DNA of 23,809 bases from CALEUX01 sp037439945 (GTDB lineage Bacteria; Bacteroidota; Bacteroidia; Bacteroidales; Marinilabiliaceae). The notes beneath the pieces are model-generated. The model was not told the DNA's origin and did no database searches. It worked only from the letters and a program-made list of their open reading frames with translations. A program made the translations under genes and the position numbers. The first letter of the stretch is position 1. Each line of letters starts with the position of its first letter. This document shows positions 7,755 through 16,515 of the stretch, one piece after another. Location: NCBI GenBank assembly GCA_037439945.1, contig JBBIVA010000050.1, positions 1 to 23,809 of the forward strand, read 5' to 3'.

Positions 7755-7913
7755 ACATTGGTTTTAAAATTAAAAAAAATTCTGGATATCTTTTGCACTT
7801 CTTAAAGCTAATTAATTTAAATAATTCTAACTTTCAATTAAATATACTCTCTAACCCCGGAAATTATCATTTTAAGGATTGTAACTATTCAAAATATAAA
7901 ATTTAAAAAGTGC

Positions 7914-7921
7914 TACCTTTG
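7914..7921 (+). promoter_or_regulatory. TAnnTTTG promoter box for ygiQ
   Basis: TACCTTTG exactly matches the Bacteroidota -7 element and ends 13 bases before the TTG start codon at 7935. The expected start site leaves a leader of only about 7 bases. The upstream -33 element is not clear. Confidence 0.55.
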
Positions 7922-7934
7922 CCAAAAAAAATAT

Positions 7935-9893
7935 TTGACCTATATACCACAAATACAAAACTGGTTGCCTATATCATTAAAAGAGATGGAAACATTGGGA
8001 TGGGAACAACCCGATGTAATTTTGTTTTCCGGTGATGCATACGTTGACCATCCGGCTTTTGGAACGGCCGTAATTGGCAGGCTTTTAGAATCTTTTGGAT
8101 TAAAAGTTGCCATAGTGCCCCAACCCAACTGGCGTGATGATTTAAGGGATTTTAAAAAGCTTGGACCTCCCAGATTATTTTTTGGTGTAACGGCCGGAAA
8201 TATGGATTCCATGGTAAATCATTATACAGCCAATAAAAGATTAAGATCAGATGATGCATTCACTCCCGGTGGAAAACCAGGTTTCAGACCTGATTATGCA
8301 GCATCTGTATATTCATCCATTCTTAAGAAAATTTATCCTGATGTACCCGTTATTCTTGGTGGGGTGGAAGCTTCTTTACGTAGGTTAACCCATTACGACT
8401 ACTGGAAAAACGAACTACTTCCAGGAATTCTTCATTGGTCAGGTGCTGATATGCTGGTTTATGGTATGGGTGAACAACCTATTGGCGAAATTACTAGGCT
8501 TTTACTAAAAGGTGTACCTTTTAGCAACCTTACCAATATAAAGCAAACAGCCATTATTCAGGATGCCGGTAAATTAATTAAACCCGAAAAAAACTGGAGA
8601 GATATAGAATTACACAGTTTTGAAGAGTGTGTTAAGCATAAAAAGAAATACGCATTGGATTTCAGGCATATTGAAGAGGAGTCCAATTGCCTTGAAGCTG
8701 CCAGGTTACACCAGATTATTGGTAATAAAAGAATTATTGTTAACCCGCAGTTTAAACCTTTATCATCCGAAGAACTGGATGAAATATATGATTTACCTTA
8801 TACCAGGTTACCCCATCCAAGGTATAACTCCCGGGGTGCCATACCGGCATATGAAATGATAAAACATTCAGTTACCCTTCACAGGGGATGTTTTGGAGGA
8901 TGCAGTTTTTGCACTATATCAGCACATCAGGGTAAATTTATTTCTTCAAGATCGGTTGGGTCAATTGTTAAAGAGGTAAAAAGAATAGCCCTTTTACCCG
9001 ATTTTAAAGGGTATATATCAGATCTTGGAGGTCCGAGTGCAAACATGTACCAAATGAATGGAATAAACAATGAAATATGTGAAAAGTGTAAAAAACCATC
9101 CTGTATTTTTCCTTCTATCTGTAAAAATCTTAACACATCGCATGGACCTTTGCTAAAGGTTTACAAGGAGGTTGACAGTTTACCAGGAATCACCAAATCA
9201 TTTATTGGCAGCGGAATCCGGTATGACCTATTTTTGAACAACAAAGTACCCGATGAAGAAAAAAAGACTCAAAGCATTTATTTAAAAGAGCTTATAACCA
9301 AACATGTATCAGGACGGTTAAAGGTAGCACCTGAGCATACCTGCGATGAAGTTCTTAATTTAATGCGGAAGCCATCTTTTTCATTATTTAAACAGTTTAA
9401 CCGGTTATTTTTTGAAATAAACAAAACGGCTAAATTAAATCAACAACTTATTCCTTATTTTATTTCAAGCCATCCGGGATCAACCGAAAAGAACATGGCT
9501 CAACTGGCTGTAGAAACCAAACAACTTGACTTTAATCTTGAACAGGTACAGGATTTTACTCCTACACCAATGACCCTGGCAACAGTGATTTACTATTCAG
9601 GATATCACCCTTATACCCTTAAACCTGTTTTTACGGCAGTATCAAGGGACGAAAAACAAAACCAAAGAATGTATTTTTTCTGGTACAAACCTGAAATGAG
9701 GCCAATAATTGAAAACAGGCTCAAAAAATCTGGAATTTACGATTTAAAGGATAGTTTATTTGGAAAACAATCCACAAAAAATACACCTTTTAACCATAAA
9801 GAAGTTAAAAGGGAGAAAAATACTTTCTTTAATAATAACGCAAAAAAAAGTCGAAAACCAAATTATAATAGGCAAAATAATAAAAGCATGTAG
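7935..9893 (+). CDS. ygiQ: YgiQ family radical SAM protein
   Basis: A 652-residue radical SAM protein of unknown reaction. The N-terminal part carries the family stretch LFSGDAYVDHPAFG (30-43) and the LGGVEASLRR segment (141-150). The [4Fe-4S] cluster motif CxxxCxxC is C319/C323/C326 (CFGGCSFC). A second cysteine set, C382, C385, C390 and C396, is typical of the family. The C-terminal region has HVSGRLKVAPEHT and PHPRYNSRGAIPAYE (293-307). The last about 40 residues are a K/N-rich tail of low complexity. The start is TTG: family members have residues upstream of the conserved WLP (10-12), which supports this start over the internal ATG at 7986 (residue 18). The gene is divergent from the zapA group and stands alone. 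Confidence 0.93.
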   Translation: MTYIPQIQNWLPISLKEMETLGWEQPDVILFSGDAYVDHPAFGTAVIGRLLESFGLKVAIVPQPNWRDDLRDFKKLGPPRLFFGVTAGNMDSMVNHYTANKRLRSDDAFTPGGKPGFRPDYAASVYSSILKKIYPDVPVILGGVEASLRRLTHYDYWKNELLPGILHWSGADMLVYGMGEQPIGEITRLLLKGVPFSNLTNIKQTAIIQDAGKLIKPEKNWRDIELHSFEECVKHKKKYALDFRHIEEESNCLEAARLHQIIGNKRIIVNPQFKPLSSEELDEIYDLPYTRLPHPRYNSRGAIPAYEMIKHSVTLHRGCFGGCSFCTISAHQGKFISSRSVGSIVKEVKRIALLPDFKGYISDLGGPSANMYQMNGINNEICEKCKKPSCIFPSICKNLNTSHGPLLKVYKEVDSLPGITKSFIGSGIRYDLFLNNKVPDEEKKTQSIYLKELITKHVSGRLKVAPEHTCDEVLNLMRKPSFSLFKQFNRLFFEINKTAKLNQQLIPYFISSHPGSTEKNMAQLAVETKQLDFNLEQVQDFTPTPMTLATVIYYSGYHPYTLKPVFTAVSRDEKQNQRMYFFWYKPEMRPIIENRLKKSGIYDLKDSLFGKQSTKNTPFNHKEVKREKNTFFNNNAKKSRKPNYNRQNNKSM

Positions 9894-9900
9894 TTATTAT

Positions 9901-9920
9901 ATTGAATAAACATTCAATTT
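9901..9920 (+). terminator. Weak terminator-like hairpin after ygiQ
   Basis: ATTGAAT (9901-9907) and ATTCAAT (9912-9918) form a 7-bp stem with loop AAAC, followed only by a short T-run. The stem is AT-rich, so it would be weak. Confidence 0.35.
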
Positions 9921-9971
9921 AATAAGTAGCTGTAATTTTCTTTTTTTTAGAAATATAAACAATGGAGCAAC

Positions 9972-9979
9972 TATTTTTG
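9972..9979 (+). promoter_or_regulatory. Possible TAnnTTTG box for the DUF4197 lipoprotein gene
   Basis: TATTTTTG matches the -7 consensus, but there is no -33 TTTG at the right distance and the implied leader is about 120 bases. In DNA this AT-rich a chance match is quite possible. Confidence 0.25.
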
Positions 9980-10102
9980 GCTTAACACAAATTTATGCTT
10001 TGTTGAAAATCAAATTCCAGATTTCAGGGATACAGGGATAAAAATCCACTTCGATGGTTAACCCTATCAAGTTTCAACCAAATTTTATAAAATTATTTAC
10101 AG

Positions 10103-10852
10103 ATGAAAAAAATTAATTTAGTACTGATTACTGCAACTACTTTATTTTTATTTGGTTGTGCAGAGGTTTTGCAAATTGCCAGAACATTTGAAAGTGAAAA
10201 AATACTTACCCAAAACGAGGTTGTAGCGGGACTAAAAGAAGCTTTAAAAGTAGGTACTGATTCGGCATCGAACAGATTAGCCAAAATAAACGGATATTAT
10301 TCAGATGAATTGGTTAAGATTTTACTTCCACCTGAGGCAGAAATCATAACTAAAAACCTGAGTAGGATCCCTGGTGGAGAAAAATTAATAAATGATGTAA
10401 TATTAAGAATAAACAGGTCGGCTGAAGATGCTGCCAAAGAAGTTGCCCCGGTTTTTTACAGGGCAATAACAAACCTAACTATACAAGACGGATTTGCCAT
10501 TCTCAGGGGTGATAAAAACTCAGCAACCCAATATTTAAAAAACAATACTTACAATGAACTCTATGATTTATATCAACCGAAAATCTCCTATTCTCTGAAT
10601 AAAGAAATTGTTTCAGGTATAAGCACCAACAAATCATGGGAAACCCTTACCAGACAGTGGAATCAACTGGCTGGTTCTGTTGCAGGTCAAATTGCAGGTT
10701 TTAATAAAGTTGAAACAAAACTTGATGATTATTTAACCAAAAAGGCCCTTGATGGCCTGTTTTTAAAACTTGCAAATGAAGAGGAAAAAATAAGAACTGA
10801 CCCGGTAGCCCGTGTAACTGATATTTTAAAAAGGGTTTTCTCAAATCAATAA
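10103..10852 (+). CDS. DUF4197 family lipoprotein
   Basis: A 249-residue predicted lipoprotein. The signal peptide covers residues 1-18 and ends in a lipobox LFGC with C19 lipidated. The mature region follows the DUF4197 pattern: a GLKEALKVGTDSASNRLAKINGYY block (about 44-67), ILLPPEAE, then an INRSAEDAAKEVAPVF helix, an AITNLTIQDGFAILRGDKNSATQYL block (about 135-159) and a C-terminal helical bundle. The family is widespread in Gram-negative bacteria and its function is unknown. The protein is mostly alpha-helical and should sit in the outer membrane or periplasm. It is a single-gene unit on the plus strand, convergent with the DUF294 receptor gene 206 bases away. Confidence 0.85.
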   Translation: MKKINLVLITATTLFLFGCAEVLQIARTFESEKILTQNEVVAGLKEALKVGTDSASNRLAKINGYYSDELVKILLPPEAEIITKNLSRIPGGEKLINDVILRINRSAEDAAKEVAPVFYRAITNLTIQDGFAILRGDKNSATQYLKNNTYNELYDLYQPKISYSLNKEIVSGISTNKSWETLTRQWNQLAGSVAGQIAGFNKVETKLDDYLTKKALDGLFLKLANEEEKIRTDPVARVTDILKRVFSNQ

Positions 10853-10908
10853 TATGAATTTGTTTAAGACCAACTGAATAAACTCTGATTAACACAAGAC
10901 CGGGATTC

Positions 10909-10950
10909 CATTAATTTCAACCTGTTTTAATTGCCCTTACGGAATTAATG
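10909..10950. terminator. Possible weak bidirectional terminator between convergent genes
   Basis: CATTAATTTC (10909-10918) pairs with GGAATTAATG (10941-10950) over 10 bp (one G-U) with a 22-base loop. No U-tract follows on either strand, so termination here is uncertain. The rest of this 206-base convergent gap is AT-rich with TTAATTA-type repeats and no open frame of note. Confidence 0.25.
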
Positions 10951-11058
10951 ATTTACATATATTAATTATTAATTATCATCAGGTTACATTAAAGAACGAT
11001 TTTAAACCTAATGGTATTATTGTATTTACACTAATTAATTAATAAACGTATTTCACAA

Positions 11059-13929
11059 TTAAACAATTCGAAAATCGGTTGTAATTTTGTTTAAATGGTC
11101 ATAAATAGTTGTTATATAACGCTTAAGTAATATCCTGTCGAGGTTTGATAAATACCTTGTTTGAATATTATTACCTGCTGTTTCATACCCTTCTATTTGT
11201 CGCAGTTGGTTTTTTAAGCGAAGGTTCATGAGAAATTCAATTCCTTGCTCAAATTCACTTTTTAGGTTGGTTGAAATTGCCCCAATTGTTTCAAGGGAGT
11301 TTAACCGTTCAATTGAATTTCGTTCAGAAACACCAAATTTTAAACTCCAGAGCCTTGCAATACTGGTAATGGCAAGTAAGGGAAGTTTAATATCATAGCC
11401 CGAAGAATTATTAATATTATCCATTCCTGTAGGCTTTAAGCTTAAAACTGTTTTGGCCAGGTTAAAAAAGAAAACATGCTTATCTTTAAGCAGCGCCTTA
11501 CAAAATGATTGTAAATCATCGGCGATTTCGAAATTGCCGTATATTGGCCTAAAATCAAAAAATATTGAAATATTGAGAATTTCCTGCGGATTTGGAACTG
11601 TAATCCAGCCTGTTATAACCTTTTCCCAACTGCTGTAACCCATACACCAACTTCTGTTCATTGCCATTACGCCACCCCTGCAAAATGGATATCCGGCTGT
11701 ATTTAGCATATCACATACAACCGCACCAAGCTTAATGAAATAATCCTGACAGATAACATCATGGTTACCATTTTCGGCAATATAAACAATTGCATTATCC
11801 TGGTCGGTTGCAAGTGTTTGCTCTTTACGCCCCTCACTGCCCAATGCCATGAAAACAAAAGGTGCCGGTGGCTTTCCTATACTTATTATGGCATCATTTA
11901 TCAGCTTATTTGTAATTGAATCTGATATTTTGCTGATAAAGGCTCCGGTGGCGGTCACCCCTGTCCCAGTTTGTACCAGGTTTTTAACAATCCGTGGCAG
12001 TTGGTTAAAAATTTCTGTTAACTCATAAACCGATTCTGATTTTGTTATGCTGTTGATAATAAACTCAGGAGAGTCCTTTCGCATTTCAGATAAACTTAAC
12101 AAACTAATATAATAGTACTTACGACTATTATTTGATTTCACAACCACGTATGAGATCCGGTGTTGCATCATTAAATTAAATGCATCAATAACCATATCCC
12201 CCTCGTTTACAGATATTACAGGAGAACTCATAACCTGCGATACCGGAACTGAAATACTCCCTGAAAGGGCAATAACCCTTCTGCTCAAATCACTATGAGT
12301 TAAAAGCCCAATTATTTTGTTATTTTCATTAATTACCAGTAATACATCAGCATTTGATTTAGTCATTAGTTTAGAAGCAATATTAACCGGGGTATCTAAA
12401 TTACACCATGGGGCTGAACTCATGTACCTGCTTATAGGTTGAAGGAAAATGTTTGCCGAAAGGTGCAAATTGGTTGAACTTTTACTAAAGGTTTTTTCAT
12501 GTCCAATATGATTGTAGGCATCAATAATTATTCCGTCACAGAATACCAGGTTACCATGTAAATCGGTAACTGGGAACAAGGAGACAATGGATGACAGAAT
12601 TGTGCCATCAGATCGTTTTAAATGCAATAATCTTTCTTTTATGTGCCCACCTTCCCGGATTGCACTGATAACCTCCTTTCGTTCGCTTATTACTTCAATC
12701 AGATCCTGTATTTTAATGTTTTTGAACTCAAGTAAATTTACATATCCCAGTAAATCCAAGCCTTTAGAATTTATTTCAACGAAACGTGCATTTCGCCCTA
12801 CTGTACATCGGAAAATACCAACATTTAATAAATTGGCTATTGACTTAAATTTTTCCATGCTTAAATCAAGCTCCCTTTCAACATCTTTATGTTTCGAAAC
12901 ATCTTTAATTGTACAAATTAATCCACTTTTACCGGCCATATCAAAACTGGACCTGCTAACAACAACATTAATAATCAATCCGTTGGCTTTATTTAATCTT
13001 AATTCTGCAGAATTTCCGGGCTCAAAAGAATTGTTTGCCGGTACGGTTGATTTATTCCCACCAATAATAACCTTAAATGCTTCGCCCAGTTTTTGGTTTT
13101 GGGTAATATATTCCTCCTGGGTATAGCCCAAAATATTAATCAAATAGTTATTACAATATACAATCTCATCATTAACCATCATAAGTACGCCATCGGTTGA
13201 TGCTTCAACAAGTTTTTTATACTTCTCCATTGATCCTTTAAGGTCATCCTGATACTTTTGTCTTTCCATATCTGCCATAAAATTCCTTCTTGCCAGGTGA
13301 ATTATCAGGGCGCCTGTTAAAATTGTTATGAATATGGATATCCAGACAACTTTTCGTGTAAGGTTTGAAATTTCCCTGTTAACATCATCTATGTATATGC
13401 CGGTGCCAACAATCCAACCCCATGGCTTATATGATTTCACGTACGAAAGTTTCGGTACAATTGTAAGACTGTCATCCTTACGCTGCCATTTATAATCAAC
13501 ATACCCATCGCCACTTTCTTTACTAATGGCCACCATTTCAACAAAGAGTTTTTTCTTTTCAGGGTCCTTATAATCTGAAAGATCCATCCCATTTAAAGCG
13601 GGAAGGTATGGATGCATAATCATAACAGGCACATTATCAATAATCCAGAAATAATCCTTCATTTCATTACCCCAGCGCATATCGCTGATTATCAAAGAAG
13701 CTTCATTTTTGGCTTGTTCCAAATCAAAGTCTTCGGTAACCATTAAATCAAGCTTATGCATAACACTCCACGCCGTGTTGGTTAATTCACGCAGAGTTTC
13801 CCGTTTTCCGTTCATTAAACTTTCACGGTAATTTGGTATCACTATAAAAAAAATAGCAGCTATAAATAGCAAAACTGTTGCTATTGACGGGAAAATAATA
13901 CGTAATATAAACCTGTGGTATGTATGCAT
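11059..13929 (-). CDS. Transmembrane Cache-PAS-PAS-CBS-DUF294 nucleotidyltransferase receptor
   Basis: A 956-residue signalling protein with no kinase or cyclase output. In order: TM1 (about 9-32); a periplasmic single-Cache-like sensor (about 40-187) with the sCache_2 landmarks DYFWI, MHPYLP and the GWIVGTGIYIDD end; TM2 (about 193-212); PAS (about 232-345); PAS (about 357-470); paired CBS domains (about 503-615); a DUF294 nucleotidyltransferase domain whose catalytic pattern GSEGRKEQ...TDQDNA is at 697-713 (G697/S698, D709, D711); and a DUF294 C-terminal helical domain (about 800-950). The carboxylate pair expected for metal binding is intact, so it should be active. DUF294 is related in catalytic motif to GlnD/GlnE-type nucleotidyltransferases, which modify proteins. 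The target here is unknown. It follows the phosphoesterase gene by 27 bases. Confidence 0.88.
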   Translation of the reverse strand: MHTYHRFILRIIFPSIATVLLFIAAIFFIVIPNYRESLMNGKRETLRELTNTAWSVMHKLDLMVTEDFDLEQAKNEASLIISDMRWGNEMKDYFWIIDNVPVMIMHPYLPALNGMDLSDYKDPEKKKLFVEMVAISKESGDGYVDYKWQRKDDSLTIVPKLSYVKSYKPWGWIVGTGIYIDDVNREISNLTRKVVWISIFITILTGALIIHLARRNFMADMERQKYQDDLKGSMEKYKKLVEASTDGVLMMVNDEIVYCNNYLINILGYTQEEYITQNQKLGEAFKVIIGGNKSTVPANNSFEPGNSAELRLNKANGLIINVVVSRSSFDMAGKSGLICTIKDVSKHKDVERELDLSMEKFKSIANLLNVGIFRCTVGRNARFVEINSKGLDLLGYVNLLEFKNIKIQDLIEVISERKEVISAIREGGHIKERLLHLKRSDGTILSSIVSLFPVTDLHGNLVFCDGIIIDAYNHIGHEKTFSKSSTNLHLSANIFLQPISRYMSSAPWCNLDTPVNIASKLMTKSNADVLLVINENNKIIGLLTHSDLSRRVIALSGSISVPVSQVMSSPVISVNEGDMVIDAFNLMMQHRISYVVVKSNNSRKYYYISLLSLSEMRKDSPEFIINSITKSESVYELTEIFNQLPRIVKNLVQTGTGVTATGAFISKISDSITNKLINDAIISIGKPPAPFVFMALGSEGRKEQTLATDQDNAIVYIAENGNHDVICQDYFIKLGAVVCDMLNTAGYPFCRGGVMAMNRSWCMGYSSWEKVITGWITVPNPQEILNISIFFDFRPIYGNFEIADDLQSFCKALLKDKHVFFFNLAKTVLSLKPTGMDNINNSSGYDIKLPLLAITSIARLWSLKFGVSERNSIERLNSLETIGAISTNLKSEFEQGIEFLMNLRLKNQLRQIEGYETAGNNIQTRYLSNLDRILLKRYITTIYDHLNKITTDFRIV

Positions 13930-13956
13930 TTCAATCTCTTAATTTATAATATACTA

Positions 13957-14694
13957 CTAAATATAAACACTTAATAACCTATTATTTGAAGTATCGAAAA
14001 TTACGCATCCACTGTTAAATTTTCCTCTTACAACAGGGGGGCAAAATATTATAGCGGGTTTTCTATCAACTACGATATCTTTCTTTGTGGCATTTGACCA
14101 AAAAAATTTCCTAACTACCGTTAACTTTTCAGGATGGAAATGTCCTACAAATCCAATATTACATCCATTAGCCTTCATTAAGTTAAAATGTGGCCATAAT
14201 TCCCAAATATGGTATGGAAACCACTGACCAAAACCGGCTATATCAGGATACACAAAATGTGAGAACATTATTCTGGAATTTCCGGTTTCAAAAATATACT
14301 GGTCATTTAAACTGCTTAAATACTTTTCGTTATATAGTGTTAATTCAGGTAATACTTCATCTTCGTATAACCATACTTTGTTCCCTGAGATTGATTTACG
14401 TTCAGCAGGTGAAAGTTCATGCCAGTTTGATGGTATATTTTTCTCCAGATGATAAGATGGTAATTTTTGAATACTGAATAAATCATGGTTCCCGGCCAGA
14501 ACAATATCGGCTTCACTTTTCAACAAATCAAGGCAGGCATTAGCATCAGGCAGATGATTATAAAAGGTTGGTGCAAACCCGGTAATATCGCCCAAACAAA
14601 CCAACAAATCATAACCATTTACCTTAATAGCTGAAATGGCTTTTTCGAGCATAGCAAAATCTTCATGAATATCAGTAACGATTGCTATTTTCAT
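13957..14694 (-). CDS. Calcineurin-like metallophosphoesterase
   Basis: A 245-residue cytosolic metallophosphoesterase. All dinuclear metal-site motifs are visible: D8-I-H10, GD at 35-36, GNHD (68-71), H146 in MFSHFVYP and GHFH (184-187). It has no signal peptide or membrane segment. The substrate cannot be assigned; candidates are a phosphodiester, a nucleotide or a phosphoprotein. Its stop lies 27 bases before the start of the DUF294 receptor gene and both are on the same strand, so they are likely cotranscribed. The pairing of a nucleotidyltransferase with a hydrolase suggests opposing activities, which is inference. A TAAATTTG promoter box lies 20 bases upstream. Confidence 0.88.
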   Translation of the reverse strand: MKIAIVTDIHEDFAMLEKAISAIKVNGYDLLVCLGDITGFAPTFYNHLPDANACLDLLKSEADIVLAGNHDLFSIQKLPSYHLEKNIPSNWHELSPAERKSISGNKVWLYEDEVLPELTLYNEKYLSSLNDQYIFETGNSRIMFSHFVYPDIAGFGQWFPYHIWELWPHFNLMKANGCNIGFVGHFHPEKLTVVRKFFWSNATKKDIVVDRKPAIIFCPPVVRGKFNSGCVIFDTSNNRLLSVYI

Positions 14695-14713
14695 GTAAAT
14701 TGCATATTAATAT

Positions 14714-14721
14714 CAAATTTA
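14714..14721 (-). promoter_or_regulatory. TAnnTTTG promoter box for the phosphoesterase-receptor unit
   Basis: The minus strand reads TAAATTTG, an exact consensus match ending 19 bases before the ATG at 14694. The predicted leader is about 13 bases. The -33 element is weak. Confidence 0.5.
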
Positions 14722-14835
14722 CAAAAAAGATTAAAGGTAAACTATTTTAAGGATTAAAATACCTAAACTATTTATGTAAATTACAACATTTATTATTTTT
14801 ATTTTTAAATAATTATAAAAAAGAACCATAATGAT

Positions 14836-15783
14836 TTACAAAAGCGACTTACCAAACAATCTGCCTTGCCAGGTTTCACGCTCATTTAATCTTTTTTCAA
14901 CTATTCTGACAAATTCAAAGTTTTTAAGCCCCCAGGATGGTGCAAGTAAAAGTTCTGCCGGAGAATGACTTGCAAAACGTTCCATCACAATTTCGGGTGA
15001 AAGGAGCTCCAAAAAGTCAATAACCAGATCAATATATTCCGCTAAGGCCATTACATTGTAATTTAACGGATTTTTTTGATAATCATTGCCTAATGTGCTT
15101 CCTTTAATATATTGTAACTGATGTACTTTCAAAAAATTAACCGGTAACCTTGAAAGTTCAACAGAGTGGTGCAGCATTTGGTCCCTTGTTTCACCAGGTA
15201 ATCCCAAAATAAGATGTGCTCCGGTGAAAATATTCCGGTCATTTAACTTAAGAAAAGCTTCCGTAGTATCGGCAAAGGTATGGCCCCTGTTAACTTTCTC
15301 CAAGGTACTATCTAAAGTTGACTCAACTCCTAATTCCACAGTAATATACTTATTATTATTTAGTTGAGTGAGATAATCCAATAATTCCACCTGTAAACAA
15401 TCAGGTCGGGTTCCGATAATAATACCAATTACACCATTAACCGAAAGCGCCTGCTCGTAAAGTTTTATTATAGCTGAAAGGTCGCCATAGGTATTTGTAT
15501 AGCTCTGAAAATATGCGAGGAATTTTGTATTCGGATGCCGTTTTCTGAACAATGAAATCCCCTTAACGATCTGCTCCTTTACATCCATAAATGGCTCACA
15601 ATATGAAGGTTTAAATGAATCATTGTTACAAAAACTACAACCCCCGGTTCCCTTGGAGCCATCCCTGTTTGGACAAGTAAACCCGGCATTTATTGATATT
15701 TTCTGAACACTGCAATTAAAAAATTTTCTTATATAGCTGCTGTAGTCATTGTACCTTTTGGTGTGTCCCCAGGAATAATTCAT
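14836..15783 (-). CDS. yhcC: TIGR01212 family radical SAM protein (YhcC-like)
   Basis: A 315-residue radical SAM protein of the YhcC family. The cluster cysteines C37, C49 and C52 form the family's extended pattern C-x11-C-x2-C in CPNRDGSKGTGGCSFC. Other family landmarks are AYFQSYTNTYG (about 89-99), GTRPDCL (about 138-144), ELGVEST (about 159-165) and GAHLILGLPGETRDQM (about 193-208). The N-terminus YSWGHTKRYNDYSSYIRK also fits. The biochemical reaction is not established to my knowledge. It starts 36 bases after the amidohydrolase gene and is likely the last gene of the amidoligase operon, although a functional link is not certain. It is followed by 141 AT-rich bases without a recognisable terminator. 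Confidence 0.92.
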   Translation of the reverse strand: MNYSWGHTKRYNDYSSYIRKFFNCSVQKISINAGFTCPNRDGSKGTGGCSFCNNDSFKPSYCEPFMDVKEQIVKGISLFRKRHPNTKFLAYFQSYTNTYGDLSAIIKLYEQALSVNGVIGIIIGTRPDCLQVELLDYLTQLNNNKYITVELGVESTLDSTLEKVNRGHTFADTTEAFLKLNDRNIFTGAHLILGLPGETRDQMLHHSVELSRLPVNFLKVHQLQYIKGSTLGNDYQKNPLNYNVMALAEYIDLVIDFLELLSPEIVMERFASHSPAELLLAPSWGLKNFEFVRIVEKRLNERETWQGRLFGKSLL

Positions 15784-15819
15784 TATTTACCTTTTTATCT
15801 GAATATATGAATTGGTTAG

Positions 15820-16515
15820 TTAAGTAAAAAAACTATTTCTAAATTTAATTAACTCTTTGAATGACTGCACAATACCTTCTCTTACTTCAATACTTTCTGA
15901 GTGTTTGCTGTTTAGCTCAAATTCGATACCGGCATAATTTTTACCGAGCAATTTGCGTAAGGGAGCCACGTGTCCATCTGTTTTACCCAAATAAGGATAA
16001 TTATACCTGATTTTAAAATCAGGAAATATAAATTTTAGTTCCTTTTTCCATTTTGTGGCTAAAGATTTTTCTATTCCATGTGACGGGTTGTACAGAATTC
16101 CTATGTCGGCATTTCTTTCGATCCCATTTAAAACAGGTGTAAATGCGTGTACAGATATATGAAAAACAAATTCGCCCGATTCAGCCATTTTTATTGCATT
16201 CTCCCTGAACAGGTTTCTGTATGGTAAATAATATTTATTAAGAATGGTCAATTTTTCATCCTTTCTCAAAACACCTGAGAATTCGGAAAAAAGGGACCTT
16301 CGATGTAATGACCTGTTAAAATCGACTAAAAGGCGTGTTATTTCATTTGAAATTGCAAAATCGAACCCTGTTAATTTAAGCGAATTATATAACTCAATAG
16401 CTCCCTTATCATATCCCCTGTGGGTTTCTAATAGTTGGGAGGCATTAACAAATAAAAATTTGTAATTTTCCGGAACCCTATTTCCTCCATGTTCACATGA
16501 TAAGAACAGCTTCAT
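15820..16515 (-). CDS. N-formylglutamate amidohydrolase-like protein
   Basis: A 231-residue member of the N-formylglutamate amidohydrolase (FGase) family, a zinc-dependent group that hydrolyses acylated amino acids. Visible landmarks are SCEHGGNRVPENY (6-18), THRGYDKGA (about 32-40), the DFNRSLHRRSLF segment (about 65-76), SVHAFTPVLNG and the late GIEFELNSKHS. There is no signal peptide. The ATG overlaps the end of the upstream GCS2 gene by 4 bases (16512-16515), so translation is coupled. No histidine-utilisation (hut) genes are nearby, so breakdown of N-formylglutamate is unlikely. In this context it more plausibly cleaves or edits an amide made by the two neighbouring ligases (inference). 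Confidence 0.85.
   Translation of the reverse strand: MKLFLSCEHGGNRVPENYKFLFVNASQLLETHRGYDKGAIELYNSLKLTGFDFAISNEITRLLVDFNRSLHRRSLFSEFSGVLRKDEKLTILNKYYLPYRNLFRENAIKMAESGEFVFHISVHAFTPVLNGIERNADIGILYNPSHGIEKSLATKWKKELKFIFPDFKIRYNYPYLGKTDGHVAPLRKLLGKNYAGIEFELNSKHSESIEVREGIVQSFKELIKFRNSFFT

Noticed and set aside
12587..13126. 179-codon plus-strand open frame inside the receptor gene
   Set aside because: It is antisense to the PAS-encoding part of a well-supported gene, and its translation has no recognisable domain.
15820..16515. Histidine degradation (hutG) assignment for the FGase-like gene
   Set aside because: No other hut gene is present, and the gene is translationally coupled to a GCS2 ligase.
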